Shown here: positions 1-5,873 of the stretch, piece by piece
Numbering within the stretch: position 1 is the stretch's first letter
Layout of the letters: each line of letters starts with the position of its first letter
DNA from: Dehalococcoidia bacterium
GTDB lineage: Bacteria; Chloroflexota; Dehalococcoidia; JACPQF01
Direction of reading: 5' to 3'
DNA length: 6,090 nucleotides
NCBI GenBank assembly: GCA_030650265.1
Contig: JAUSEJ010000873.1
Span: 1-6,090, forward strand
The notes under the pieces: model-generated
Told to the model about the DNA's origin: nothing
What the model saw: only the letters and a program-made list of their open reading frames with translations
The model's database searches: none
Position numbers and translations under genes: made by a program

Positions 1-558
1 GGGTATGTCAGTACCTGAAGCGCGAGCGTCGTCGTACGTGGAGTTGTAGTTACAGAACTTGCACTGCTCCCCCCGAACAAAGTACTCACAGAAACGAATG
101 GGCTGAATGTTGAAGCAACTACCCTTCATTTCAATGAGTGAGGTCACCGGTGTACCTCTGCTGGTGACCAGATCATCTCCCCAGCCCCTCGGGGCGGGAA
201 AGTAGACGTCCTCGACCTTCTCTTCTCCCTCATAAATGGCGAAGCGACCCTCGCTCTCCTCCCTTATCTCATAAGGTGTCCTTGTACCTCTGCGGATATT
301 GGCGCCAATGCCATTCTTCATATGCAACGGCTTCGGGCGCGCTACAAAACCCTCCCTTGCCTTTCCTTGTCTCTTAGCCGCGATCTCCTTCAGGCTTATG
401 TCAAGGTCGCGGCTCAGGTAGGAACCGCCTCGTGACCCGTAGCTTACTTTGTCAAGAGTCCCGGTATCTCTAACACCCCGGACCAACACTTCCCATTTGA
501 CGATGATTTCTCGGGGAAGGTCCGGATATTTCTTCTGTAGCTCATCAACTGTGGTCAT
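1..558 (-). CDS. Radical SAM protein, N-terminal 186 codons (copy A), cut by window edge
   Basis: The frame is open from the ATG at 558 to base 1 with no stop, so the gene continues to the left. The start is supported by AGGAG at 566-570, seven bases upstream. By hand alignment the 186 residues match the first 186 residues of the complete gene at 4164-5528 without a gap, at about 84% identity (30 differences, many conservative). Conserved elements include the N-terminal VDELQKKYP segment, an Arg/Gly-rich stretch (residues ~84-94, GIGANIRRGTR), Cys148, and the presumed [4Fe-4S] cysteines C157, C166 and C169 spaced CX8CX2C. Cys-x-Phe-Cys near an aromatic residue is typical of radical SAM enzymes, which cleave S-adenosylmethionine to start radical chemistry. 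The substrate is unknown. The TIM-barrel half lies outside the window, so I cannot say whether the gene is intact. It has its own likely promoter at 842-870. Similarity between the two copies stops at the start codon, so the upstream regions are unrelated. Confidence 0.88.
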   Translation of the reverse strand, partial: MTTVDELQKKYPDLPREIIVKWEVLVRGVRDTGTLDKVSYGSRGGSYLSRDLDISLKEIAAKRQGKAREGFVARPKPLHMKNGIGANIRRGTRTPYEIREESEGRFAIYEGEEKVEDVYFPAPRGWGDDLVTSRGTPVTSLIEMKGSCFNIQPIRFCEYFVRGEQCKFCNYNSTYDDARASGTDIP

Positions 559-835
559 CGCGTAACTCCTAATCATTTAGTTCAAGGCAAAGCATTGGCC
601 CATAAATGGCAACGCGGAACGCACAAGTTGCCAAATAGCCAACAAGCGGTCTCATGAAGTCGCCTCAAGCGAATACATGCCGCTCCATAGGGGTCTATTT
701 AAGTCGTCATTGACCTATTAGTCTGACATAGACACTTTTGAGGGTCGCCTTTGACCGGCAAAAGGCGGGGTACTACCGTGGTTGGTTGTGATACTGGCCT
801 GGTGAGAATCCAATCCGTCCTCAACAGGTTGGGAT
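559..835 (-). promoter_or_regulatory. Long structured 5' leader of radical SAM copy A
   Basis: If transcription starts about seven bases past the -10 box at 842-847, the mRNA has a leader of roughly 277 nt before the ATG at 558. I see no open frame worth calling in it. It can fold at its very 5' end: CAATCC (832-837) pairs with GGATTG (811-816), with an inner CAAC/GTTG pair. A second stem lies at 746-767. The ribosome-binding site is at 566-570. I do not recognise a known riboswitch. The role as a regulatory leader is inferred only from length and pairing. Confidence 0.4.
746..767. repeat. 7-bp hairpin in leader of copy A
   Basis: CGCCTTT at 746-752 and AAAGGCG at 761-767 form a perfect 7-bp inverted repeat around an 8-base loop. 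Neither strand has a T-run directly after it, so it is not a standard terminator. In the minus-strand transcript it lies about 70-90 nt from the predicted 5' end, where it could act as a leader stem. Confidence 0.4.
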
Positions 836-841
836 TGCCGT

Positions 842-870
842 ATCTTAGCACAGGGTAGCATTCGCGTCAA
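842..870 (-). promoter_or_regulatory. Sigma-70-type promoter for radical SAM copy A
   Basis: On the minus strand TTGACG (870-865) and TAAGAT (847-842) are separated by exactly 17 bases. The -10 box is preceded by TG plus one base (an extended -10). The expected transcription start is near 835. It lies 46 bases after the stop codon of the dead dehydrogenase and points at the copy A gene, so that gene can be expressed separately from the genes upstream. The call rests on sequence match only. Confidence 0.6.
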
Positions 871-916
871 TTTCACCGTTCTGCGTTCATACGGCGAGGT
901 GTGAAATGAAGCGCTG

Positions 917-1286
917 TCACAACGTGATCTGTGCTGGATTTATGGCGTCATATTCTCTCTTGTTGCCTGTGATACGAAAAGCATCCGGTACCATTTCCAG
1001 CCCGTTGAGTTGGTGAGTAACTGTAGGCATAACTTGTATCCTTTTGCTACTCAACAGATGAACGAGATAGGTCAGGTGTTTCCCATTCAGAGAGCCGCCA
1101 AGGTGGAAATGCTATCAGACACAGTATCGGGAAGCTCGACCAGACAGCGGGCAGGAACTGCTACATACTCGGCGAGACAACCTGGAATTCCTTGACCTTG
1201 ACCAAAACCCAGTTCTTTCTGAGTTGTGGGATGGCAACCTCGTCAAGCCTCATGTCACCAGGCCCGTAGTATCTCCACGCTTTGAT
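917..1286 (-). pseudogene. Remnant of zinc-dependent alcohol dehydrogenase (MDR family), two internal deletions
   Basis: Three fragments of a medium-chain zinc alcohol dehydrogenase lie in the correct order. Fragment 1 (1286 to ~1176) reads KAWRYYGPGDMRLDEV, then VLVKVK, the typical first ~35 residues of the family. A GGAGGG at 1299-1294 sits before the expected start, but the codon there is ATC (1286-1284) rather than ATG, and the frame ends at TAG (1163-1161). Fragment 2 (~1188-1087, another frame) reads LAEYVAVPARCLVELPD, normally near residues 125-150, and ends at TGA (1089-1087). Fragment 3 (~1099-917, first frame again) reads VTHQLNGLEMVPDAF and NKREYDAINPAQ, the normal C-terminus, ending at TGA (919-917). 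Missing are the catalytic and structural zinc cysteine region and most of the Rossmann fold. An intact gene would be about 1 kb, against 370 bases here. It begins 88 bases after the OYE gene and was probably the last gene of that operon. The family call rests on remembered motifs. Confidence 0.75.
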
Positions 1287-1316
1287 AATTGCACCCTCCG
1301 TCAAACCATGAACCTC

Positions 1317-1338
1317 GCGCCGGCTCTGCCGACGGCGC
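1317..1338. repeat. GC-rich 6-bp hairpin after OYE gene
   Basis: GCGCCG (1317-1322) and CGGCGC (1333-1338) form a stem with a 10-base loop between the OYE stop codon and the dehydrogenase remnant. There is no T-run after it on either strand, so a terminator is not supported. It may be chance in a GC-rich stretch. Confidence 0.25.
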
Positions 1339-1373
1339 TAGCGAATACTTCACACCTAAACGGCAGGATCCGG

Positions 1374-2405
1374 CTACTTGCCCGCCCAATCTGAGTTCAC
1401 TCCGAGTCGTTCTGCTGCCTTTTGCGCCCAAAGGGGGTCGCTCAGTAGTGCCCTGCCGATAGCCACAAGGTCGATTCGTTCCTCGCGAACGACCCGGTCA
1501 GCGTATTCCGGCTCACGAATGTTCCCAACCCCGATTACCGGCGCTTTTGCCACCTTCCTCACACCCTCTGCCAGAGATACGAAGAAACCTTGTTCGGTCA
1601 ACCGGTCTCGGCCAGACCCGGTCAGGCCACCTGACACGTCTATAACGTCTGCTCCGGCTTCCACAAGGGCTAAAGCCGCCTGCTGGCCATCAGCGGCGGT
1701 CAAGCCTCCCGGCAAGAAGTCGTCGGCGCCGAGCCGGTAGAAGAGCGGGAAATCCGGCCCGATTCTCTTCCTCATGGCGGACACTACTTGGCGGGGGAAG
1801 GCGAGGCGCCTGCTGGCATCACCGCCGTAACTATCGTTTCTCGCATTGGTCAGAGGCGACAGAAACTGGCTGAGGAGAAACCCGTGCGCCCCATGAAGCT
1901 CCACTAAGTCGAAGCCCGCTTCGACAGCCCGCCCGGCAGAGTCAGCAAAGGCGCTTGCGAGTTCGCCGATTTCATCTTCCGTGAGAATGCGCGGCGGCTC
2001 TGATAACTCCCTGATTCCGGGAATTCCGAGGCCCTGGCGGCCGGAAGGCGAGAGCGGTTGTTCGCCGATCACGTCGTTTGTCGCTCTGGGGCCAGCGTGG
2101 CACAGTTGAAGGGCGGCGACGGCGCCAGCGCCGCGGATCGCCTCCGCAAGCCTGCGCAGGCCGGGGATGTGTCTGTCTTCCGAGGCGCCAAGTTGGCTGT
2201 TCAAGTGCCTGCCCCGTGGCTCGACAAAGGTGTACTCGACGATGATCAGGCCAACATTGGCGCGGGCTCGCGCCAGATAGTGGCGGATATGCCTGTCGTT
2301 GACCTCGCCATCGTCGCCCGCCATTCGAGTGTTCATGGGCGCCAAGACGATCCGGTTCTTGATCGTCAGGTTCTTGATGGTGATTGGGTCGAACAAGCCA
2401 GGCAT
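1374..2405 (-). CDS. FMN-dependent NADH:flavin oxidoreductase, old yellow enzyme family
   Basis: A 343-aa protein from the ATG at 2405. The frame extends to a TTG at 2420, but GGAG at 2413-2416 lies seven bases before the ATG, so I prefer the ATG. It is a single FMN-binding TIM barrel. LFDPITIKNLTIKNRIVLAP opens the barrel (residues ~4-23), LQLCHAG (~99-105) matches the flavin-contacting QLxHxG element, and LHGAHGFLLSQFLSPLTN (~170-187) is the substrate/FMN signature, with His171 and His174. GVGN (~292-295) and IGRALLSDP (~316-324) bind FMN phosphate. The length fits YqjM-type enzymes. There is no C-terminal Fe-S/FAD half as in 2,4-dienoyl-CoA reductase FadH. These cytoplasmic enzymes reduce activated C=C bonds with NAD(P)H. 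The position of the catalytic Tyr (YqjM Tyr169) is Phe176 here (codon TTT), so the proton donor may differ. It lies 93 bases after the binding-protein gene, probably in the same operon. The physiological substrate is unknown. Confidence 0.92.
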   Translation of the reverse strand: MPGLFDPITIKNLTIKNRIVLAPMNTRMAGDDGEVNDRHIRHYLARARANVGLIIVEYTFVEPRGRHLNSQLGASEDRHIPGLRRLAEAIRGAGAVAALQLCHAGPRATNDVIGEQPLSPSGRQGLGIPGIRELSEPPRILTEDEIGELASAFADSAGRAVEAGFDLVELHGAHGFLLSQFLSPLTNARNDSYGGDASRRLAFPRQVVSAMRKRIGPDFPLFYRLGADDFLPGGLTAADGQQAALALVEAGADVIDVSGGLTGSGRDRLTEQGFFVSLAEGVRKVAKAPVIGVGNIREPEYADRVVREERIDLVAIGRALLSDPLWAQKAAERLGVNSDWAGK

Positions 2406-2425
2406 GGTCAATCTCCGCAAAGACC

Positions 2426-2469
2426 GGTTGGATGACGGGAATCAGTGGACCTTCCCCCGTCATCCAACC
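2426..2469. repeat. Perfect 14-bp inverted repeat between binding-protein and OYE genes
   Basis: GGTTGGATGACGGG at 2426-2439 is the exact reverse complement of CCCGTCATCCAACC at 2456-2469, around a 16-base loop. In the minus-strand transcript it would form a very stable hairpin, nine bases upstream of the ribosome-binding site of the OYE gene. No T-run follows on the minus strand, so it is probably not a simple terminator. It could protect mRNA ends, be a processing site, or partly attenuate transcription. The role is inferred. Confidence 0.6.
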
Positions 2470-2498
2470 ACTCATTTATATCTCGTATTTGGTCGGGC

Positions 2499-4124
2499 TT
2501 ACTTGGCGTGACTCAAAGTAGCAAGGTTGTAGGCATACGCGCCACTCCCCTTAGTTAGTGTTATGCTGCCAACTTTAGAGCCGAGGGCCAGCACCGTACG
2601 AATGTCTAGAACCGCCAGAATTGAGTACTCGTTCTTGGCCATCACTGCTGCTTCGAGCGCGAGCTTCTTTCGTTCGGCGGGGTCTTTTGTGGCAGGTACC
2701 CGGTCGATCAACTCGTCAAGCTTGGCGTTACTATGGGTTTGGATGGTTCCTTTCTTGGAATGGTATGCCGTCACCATCTTCTCAAACTGAAACACGCCGC
2801 CCGTGTTGGCCGCCGTGTAAATGGTGTTAAACATCTCGGGCTTGGTAACAGGAGAACGCATAGATCGGAGGATTGCCGACTCAACGGGCACCAACTCGGC
2901 GGTTATGCCAATGTTTCGCCAGTAGCCCGCTGCGGCCTCGTTGAGAATGTTGGCAGACACGGTACCCACCTGGTTCCAGACCTTGGTGGTGAAGCCATTA
3001 GGAAAACCAGCGTCAGCCAACACCTTCTTTGCCTGTTGCGGATCGTAGGGATCCGGCTTCAGGAGGTTTGCATCCCAGAAATATCCGGTAGGGCGGGCAT
3101 AAAAAAGAGCGGAAGGTTCGGCATATCCGCCCAGAATCTTGTCCGCCATTTCTTGCCGATTTATCGCCAAAGAGAGGGCTTTGCGTACCCGAACGTCGCC
3201 CATCGCATACTTCGCAGGTTGAGTCAGATCGTAGTAGAGCCCCATGAAATACTGAGCGGCTCCATCGTGGCCAATGATTCGCAGTCCCGCCGACTTCAGC
3301 TTGGGCACCGAGTCAGGCGAGATGTCGGCCAGGTCAAGCTCACCAGTTTGCAGCATGGCGACCTTGGTTGCTTCGTCATCGACATTCAGGACAGTGATGT
3401 TCTTGAATTTTGGGGTCTCTCGCCAATGGTCCTCGACTGCCTCCAGTTCGGCCCGGGCCCCCAGCTCAAGCTTAACCACCTTCCAAGGACCGCTGCCAAC
3501 GGGGTTCTTCCGGAAATAGTCCACACCCTTCGTCTCAATGTACTTCTTTGGTAGTATGGCTGGACTGCTCCCGAAATCGTTGAAGCCCTTCAACAGTTCA
3601 ACGCGGGACTGCTTCAAGCGAAACACAACCGTGTAGTCATCCTTTAAGTCGATTCCAGCGATCTCGTCCCGCCAGATGGTTGTATCAATGTTGGTACTTT
3701 CAGGCGAGAGGATGCGTTCCAGACTGAACTTCACATCCGCCCCCGTGAGATCGCTGCCGTCGTGGAATTTAACTCCCTTTCTAATGTAGAAGGTATGAGT
3801 CATGCCATCGGCAGATATTTCCCAACGCTCGGCAATAGCCGGCCTGAACTGACCCTCAGGGCTAAAGTCTACCAGGGAGTCAAATACTGCCGCACCCAGA
3901 GCCTGGTAAATATTGGGGGTACCTGCTACGATAGGGTCGAAGCTGCCAACGACATTGCCCCTGACAACAAGGCTGCCATAGGGCTTGGCGCTAGTCGCTG
4001 ACGTGTCCGTCGAAGCTGGAGTAGACTGCGTCGAACAGGAAGTCGAGAGCAAAGCGCCGATCATCGTCACTGCCAGTGCCAGCCCCCAAACCAAGAACGC
4101 ACTCTCATGTGAAACTACCTCCAT
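2499..4124 (-). CDS. ABC transporter substrate-binding protein, family 5 (peptide/nickel type), lipoprotein
   Basis: About 541 aa; the frame can also begin at a TTG (4133). A hydrophobic segment (~residues 10-27) leads to LLSTSC, a relaxed lipobox with Cys30, then a Ser/Thr/Ala-rich linker, as in exported lipoproteins. Family 5 features follow in order: FDPI and VFDSLVDFSPEG near the N-terminus, ERWEISADGMTHTFYIRKGV (from ~99) followed by KFHDG, NPVGSGPWKV (~207-216), VRVRKALSLAINR (~311-323), and YDPQQAKKVLADAGFPNG (~360-377). Such proteins bind oligopeptides, nickel chelates, opines or other organic ligands outside the membrane and deliver them to an ABC permease. No permease or ATPase gene is in the window. 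The gene starts about 40 bases after radical SAM copy B. Its 5' end is odd: the only good ribosome-binding site (4118-4122) precedes an ATG at 4108 in another frame, which would give a proper Arg-rich signal peptide if the G5 run at 4083-4087 had one more G. As read, the N-terminus is acidic, unlike a normal signal peptide. Confidence 0.9.
   Translation of the reverse strand: MEVVSHESAFLVWGLALAVTMIGALLSTSCSTQSTPASTDTSATSAKPYGSLVVRGNVVGSFDPIVAGTPNIYQALGAAVFDSLVDFSPEGQFRPAIAERWEISADGMTHTFYIRKGVKFHDGSDLTGADVKFSLERILSPESTNIDTTIWRDEIAGIDLKDDYTVVFRLKQSRVELLKGFNDFGSSPAILPKKYIETKGVDYFRKNPVGSGPWKVVKLELGARAELEAVEDHWRETPKFKNITVLNVDDEATKVAMLQTGELDLADISPDSVPKLKSAGLRIIGHDGAAQYFMGLYYDLTQPAKYAMGDVRVRKALSLAINRQEMADKILGGYAEPSALFYARPTGYFWDANLLKPDPYDPQQAKKVLADAGFPNGFTTKVWNQVGTVSANILNEAAAGYWRNIGITAELVPVESAILRSMRSPVTKPEMFNTIYTAANTGGVFQFEKMVTAYHSKKGTIQTHSNAKLDELIDRVPATKDPAERKKLALEAAVMAKNEYSILAVLDIRTVLALGSKVGSITLTKGSGAYAYNLATLSHAK
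4083..4087 (-). other. G5 homopolymer: suspected frameshift in signal-peptide region
   Basis: On the minus strand GGAGG (4122-4118) is followed after nine bases by ATG (4108-4106). That ATG encodes MRVRSWFG and then leaves the binding-protein frame, reaching TGA soon after. One extra G in this run joins it to the main frame, giving MRVRSWFGGLALAVTMIGAL and then the lipobox. This is a standard signal peptide (basic start, hydrophobic core). The lesion may be a sequencing error, a real mutation or a slippage site. Confidence 0.55.
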
Positions 4125-4152
4125 AATGCTCAAATTTAGTAATCGTCAGCGC

Positions 4153-4170
4153 CGCCTAAAAACTTAGGCG
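4153..4170. repeat. 7-bp hairpin over the stop codon of radical SAM copy B
   Basis: CGCCTAA (4153-4159) and TTAGGCG (4164-4170) pair perfectly around a 4-base loop. The TAA stop of copy B (4166-4164) is inside the stem. There is no T-run after it on the minus strand. It sits in the short gap before the binding-protein gene and could act as an intercistronic element. Its function is not shown. Confidence 0.4.
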
Positions 4171-5528
4171 TCGTCCTTAACCGAATCGATGAATCGAGCC
4201 AGCCAGTTCGCCTCTTCCGGCATGGCCGGAGCCGCCCAACTGCCTATATCCCCGGCCAGTTCAAGCATCCCGATTTCGCCGTTGTAGCCGTTGGTAAGTG
4301 GACAAAGGGGACACAACATTAGTCGATTCAGCCTGTCGTAATAGCCGTACTCTGTCATCAACTCATGATGAGCGATTGCCGAGTCCAGGTAGTACTCCAT
4401 GGGCGGGAGCTTATCCCAGTTAGATTTGTCATCCCCATACGGCGAGCCTACACCCAGACGCAGGGCAATGAAGAAGGGGAAAGCGCCGTTCTTGGTCAGC
4501 CAGCGAAAGCCTTCGATCATAGAATCGCGGGACTCTTGCCAGGTCTTATGCCCGTTTTCCGGCATCATGCTCACGCCAGCCACGAAGTTGCAGCATACGT
4601 TGCCAACACCATAGATATCCACTGCTTCCTGAAAAGTCTCTTTGTAGCGCTCAAAACCCTTGTACTTGTTCTTTCCCGGGCATACGCCGGCAAAAATCTC
4701 GGCGCCCCATACCTCAATATTCGTCTCAAAGCAGGTGAGCCCGGCATCGTGTAATCTCTGCAAATCTTTCCTACCAAGAGGTGGCACGCTCATGCGCATG
4801 ATAGGTTTATGGGGAGCCGCATTGGCGATGGCCTCCACAAACTTGATCTGCGTTGCCGCCTCCTTCTCGGAGGCCGTAAGTGCCCCGGATTGCCATGAGC
4901 CTTCAATGAACCTGATCTCCGAGGCGAGCATTTTGTACGCTTCGACTGTGTCCTCCAAATTGATTGTTACGGGGATGCTGGTGCCTGCCGAGCGCGCATC
5001 GTCGTATGTGGAGTTGTAGTTACAGAATTTGCACTGCTCCCCGCGCACGAAATACTCGCAGAAGCGGATTGGCTGAATGCTAAAGCAGTGGCTCTTGACT
5101 TCGACCAGCGACGTTACCGGCGTGCCCCTGCTGGTGACCATCTCTTCCCCCCAACCCCTCGGGCTGGGAAAGTAGACGTCCTCGACCTTCTCATCACCCT
5201 CATAGAGGGCGAACTTACCTTCACTCTCATCCCTGATCTCGTAGGGTGTCCGAGTTCCTCGACGAATGTTTGCCCCTATTCCATTCTTCATGTGCAATGG
5301 CTTGGGGCGCGCAACGTAGCCGGGCCGTCCCTCCCCTTCCCTCTTCGCCGCAATTTCCTTTAGACTTATGTCAAGGTCACGGCTCTGATAGGATCCACCC
5401 CTTGTCCAATAGCTTACTTTGTCCAGGGTCGATGTATCTTTGACGCCCCGAACCAGCACCTCCCATTTGACAACTATCTCGCGTGGAAGATTCGGATACT
5501 TCTTCTGAAGTTCATCAACACGGCTCAT
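4164..5528 (-). CDS. Radical SAM protein with CX8CX2C cluster motif (copy B, complete)
   Basis: A 454-aa protein; the ATG at 5528 is preceded at seven bases by AAGGAGG (5536-5542), a near-perfect ribosome-binding site. Residues 1-~147 form an N-terminal region I do not recognise. C157, C166 and C169 in RFCEYFVRGEQCKFCNYN are the likely [4Fe-4S]/SAM ligands, spaced CX8CX2C rather than the canonical CX3CX2C. Elp3-type enzymes show that such wide spacing can be functional. The rest looks like a radical SAM TIM barrel: GLTCFETNIEVWG (~263-275) resembles the substrate/SAM strand of BioB-like enzymes, with a CPGK segment and FVAGVSMMPE (~315-324) after it. A C-terminal CPLCP (C406, C409) and Cys148 might hold a second cluster or take part in chemistry. 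The enzyme should be cytoplasmic and oxygen sensitive. The reaction is unknown. It heads the probable operon with the binding protein and OYE enzyme, and has a close paralog at 1-558. Confidence 0.88.
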   Translation of the reverse strand: MSRVDELQKKYPNLPREIVVKWEVLVRGVKDTSTLDKVSYWTRGGSYQSRDLDISLKEIAAKREGEGRPGYVARPKPLHMKNGIGANIRRGTRTPYEIRDESEGKFALYEGDEKVEDVYFPSPRGWGEEMVTSRGTPVTSLVEVKSHCFSIQPIRFCEYFVRGEQCKFCNYNSTYDDARSAGTSIPVTINLEDTVEAYKMLASEIRFIEGSWQSGALTASEKEAATQIKFVEAIANAAPHKPIMRMSVPPLGRKDLQRLHDAGLTCFETNIEVWGAEIFAGVCPGKNKYKGFERYKETFQEAVDIYGVGNVCCNFVAGVSMMPENGHKTWQESRDSMIEGFRWLTKNGAFPFFIALRLGVGSPYGDDKSNWDKLPPMEYYLDSAIAHHELMTEYGYYDRLNRLMLCPLCPLTNGYNGEIGMLELAGDIGSWAAPAMPEEANWLARFIDSVKDDA

Positions 5529-5679
5529 TCGTTTGCCTCCTTATTAAGATTGTCTGAGTATTCGCTGAAAGAAGCAGGTCCCCAAGAGAATCTTGCTTAT
5601 CTCAGGTCAATGGCTGATTCACATTAACCGGGTTCAGTCGTCGGTGGTGCCAGAGCCAGGAAAGCGCGCTATGATAGTC

Positions 5680-5692
5680 ATTATACGATAAT
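5680..5692 (-). promoter_or_regulatory. Candidate promoter (-10 TATAAT) upstream of radical SAM copy B
   Basis: The minus strand carries a perfect TATAAT at 5685-5680, about 150 bases before the copy B start. I find no convincing -35 box at 16-18 bases upstream, so the promoter may be weak or activator-dependent. The -10 lies in a small dyad (ATTAT-ACG-ATAAT, 5680-5692) that could be an operator. It would drive the radical SAM, binding-protein and OYE genes. Confidence 0.4.
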
Positions 5693-5734
5693 ACAATTGC
5701 CAAGCCACTATGATCCAGAAATAATGCGCGCAAA

Positions 5735-5788
5735 ACACAGGCAAGAAGCCAGGCTTCTGACCGCAGAGCGCTGGCATCCTGCCTGTGT
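5735..5788. repeat. Branched inverted repeat in intergenic gap
   Basis: ACACAGGCA (5735-5743) and TGCCTGTGT (5780-5788) are a perfect 9-bp inverted repeat enclosing 36 bases. Inside lies a second perfect inverted repeat, AGAAGCC/GGCTTCT (5744-5758), and a palindrome AGCGCT (5767-5772), so the RNA could fold as a branched structure. On the minus strand the outer stem is followed by TTT, so it might help end transcription of the gene at 5874-6089. It could also be a dispersed REP-like repeat. Confidence 0.5.
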
Positions 5789-5812
5789 ATCAAAAGTTAT
5801 CCGGCTTTGGCT

Positions 5813-5841
5813 CGGATAGCTTTAGCTATAACTACTATCCG
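5813..5841. repeat. 7-bp inverted repeat with alternative inner hairpin, after partial gene
   Basis: CGGATAG (5813-5819) and CTATCCG (5835-5841) can pair around 15 bases. Overlapping this, ATAGC (5816-5820) and GCTAT (5825-5829) form a competing small hairpin. It lies 33 bases after the stop of the upstream partial gene and could be part of its transcription end, but no T-run follows directly, so I do not call it a terminator. Confidence 0.35.
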
Positions 5842-5873
5842 GTTGTCTTCCATGCCGCCAGGATCGCCTCCCG

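Noticed and set aside
1010..1195. 61-codon plus-strand open frame
   Set aside because: It is antisense to the dehydrogenase remnant, whose minus-strand fragments match a known family. The product has no recognisable features.
559..1373. Possible mobile element between copy A and the OYE gene, given the duplication
   Set aside because: I found no transposase fragment, terminal inverted repeats or target-site duplication. The stretch is explained by the dehydrogenase remnant, a promoter and a leader.
1972..2475. 167-codon minus-strand open frame overlapping the start of the OYE gene
   Set aside because: It is an out-of-frame shadow of the OYE gene. Its product is Arg/Pro-rich and its start lies by the inverted repeat.
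2733..3554. 273-codon plus-strand open frame
   Set aside because: It is fully antisense to the binding-protein gene, which has clear family motifs. The product is rich in Arg/His/Gly with no fold I recognise.
668..5566. Nine-base word GTATTCGCT occurring at 676-668 (minus), 1347-1339 (minus) and 5558-5566 (plus)
   Set aside because: All three lie in intergenic gaps, but it is short, in mixed orientation and at no fixed distance from promoters, so chance is likely.
5602..5793. 63-codon minus-strand open frame in the gap upstream of copy B
   Set aside because: It begins at a TTG inside the branched inverted repeat, has no ribosome-binding site, and covers the candidate promoter. More likely chance.
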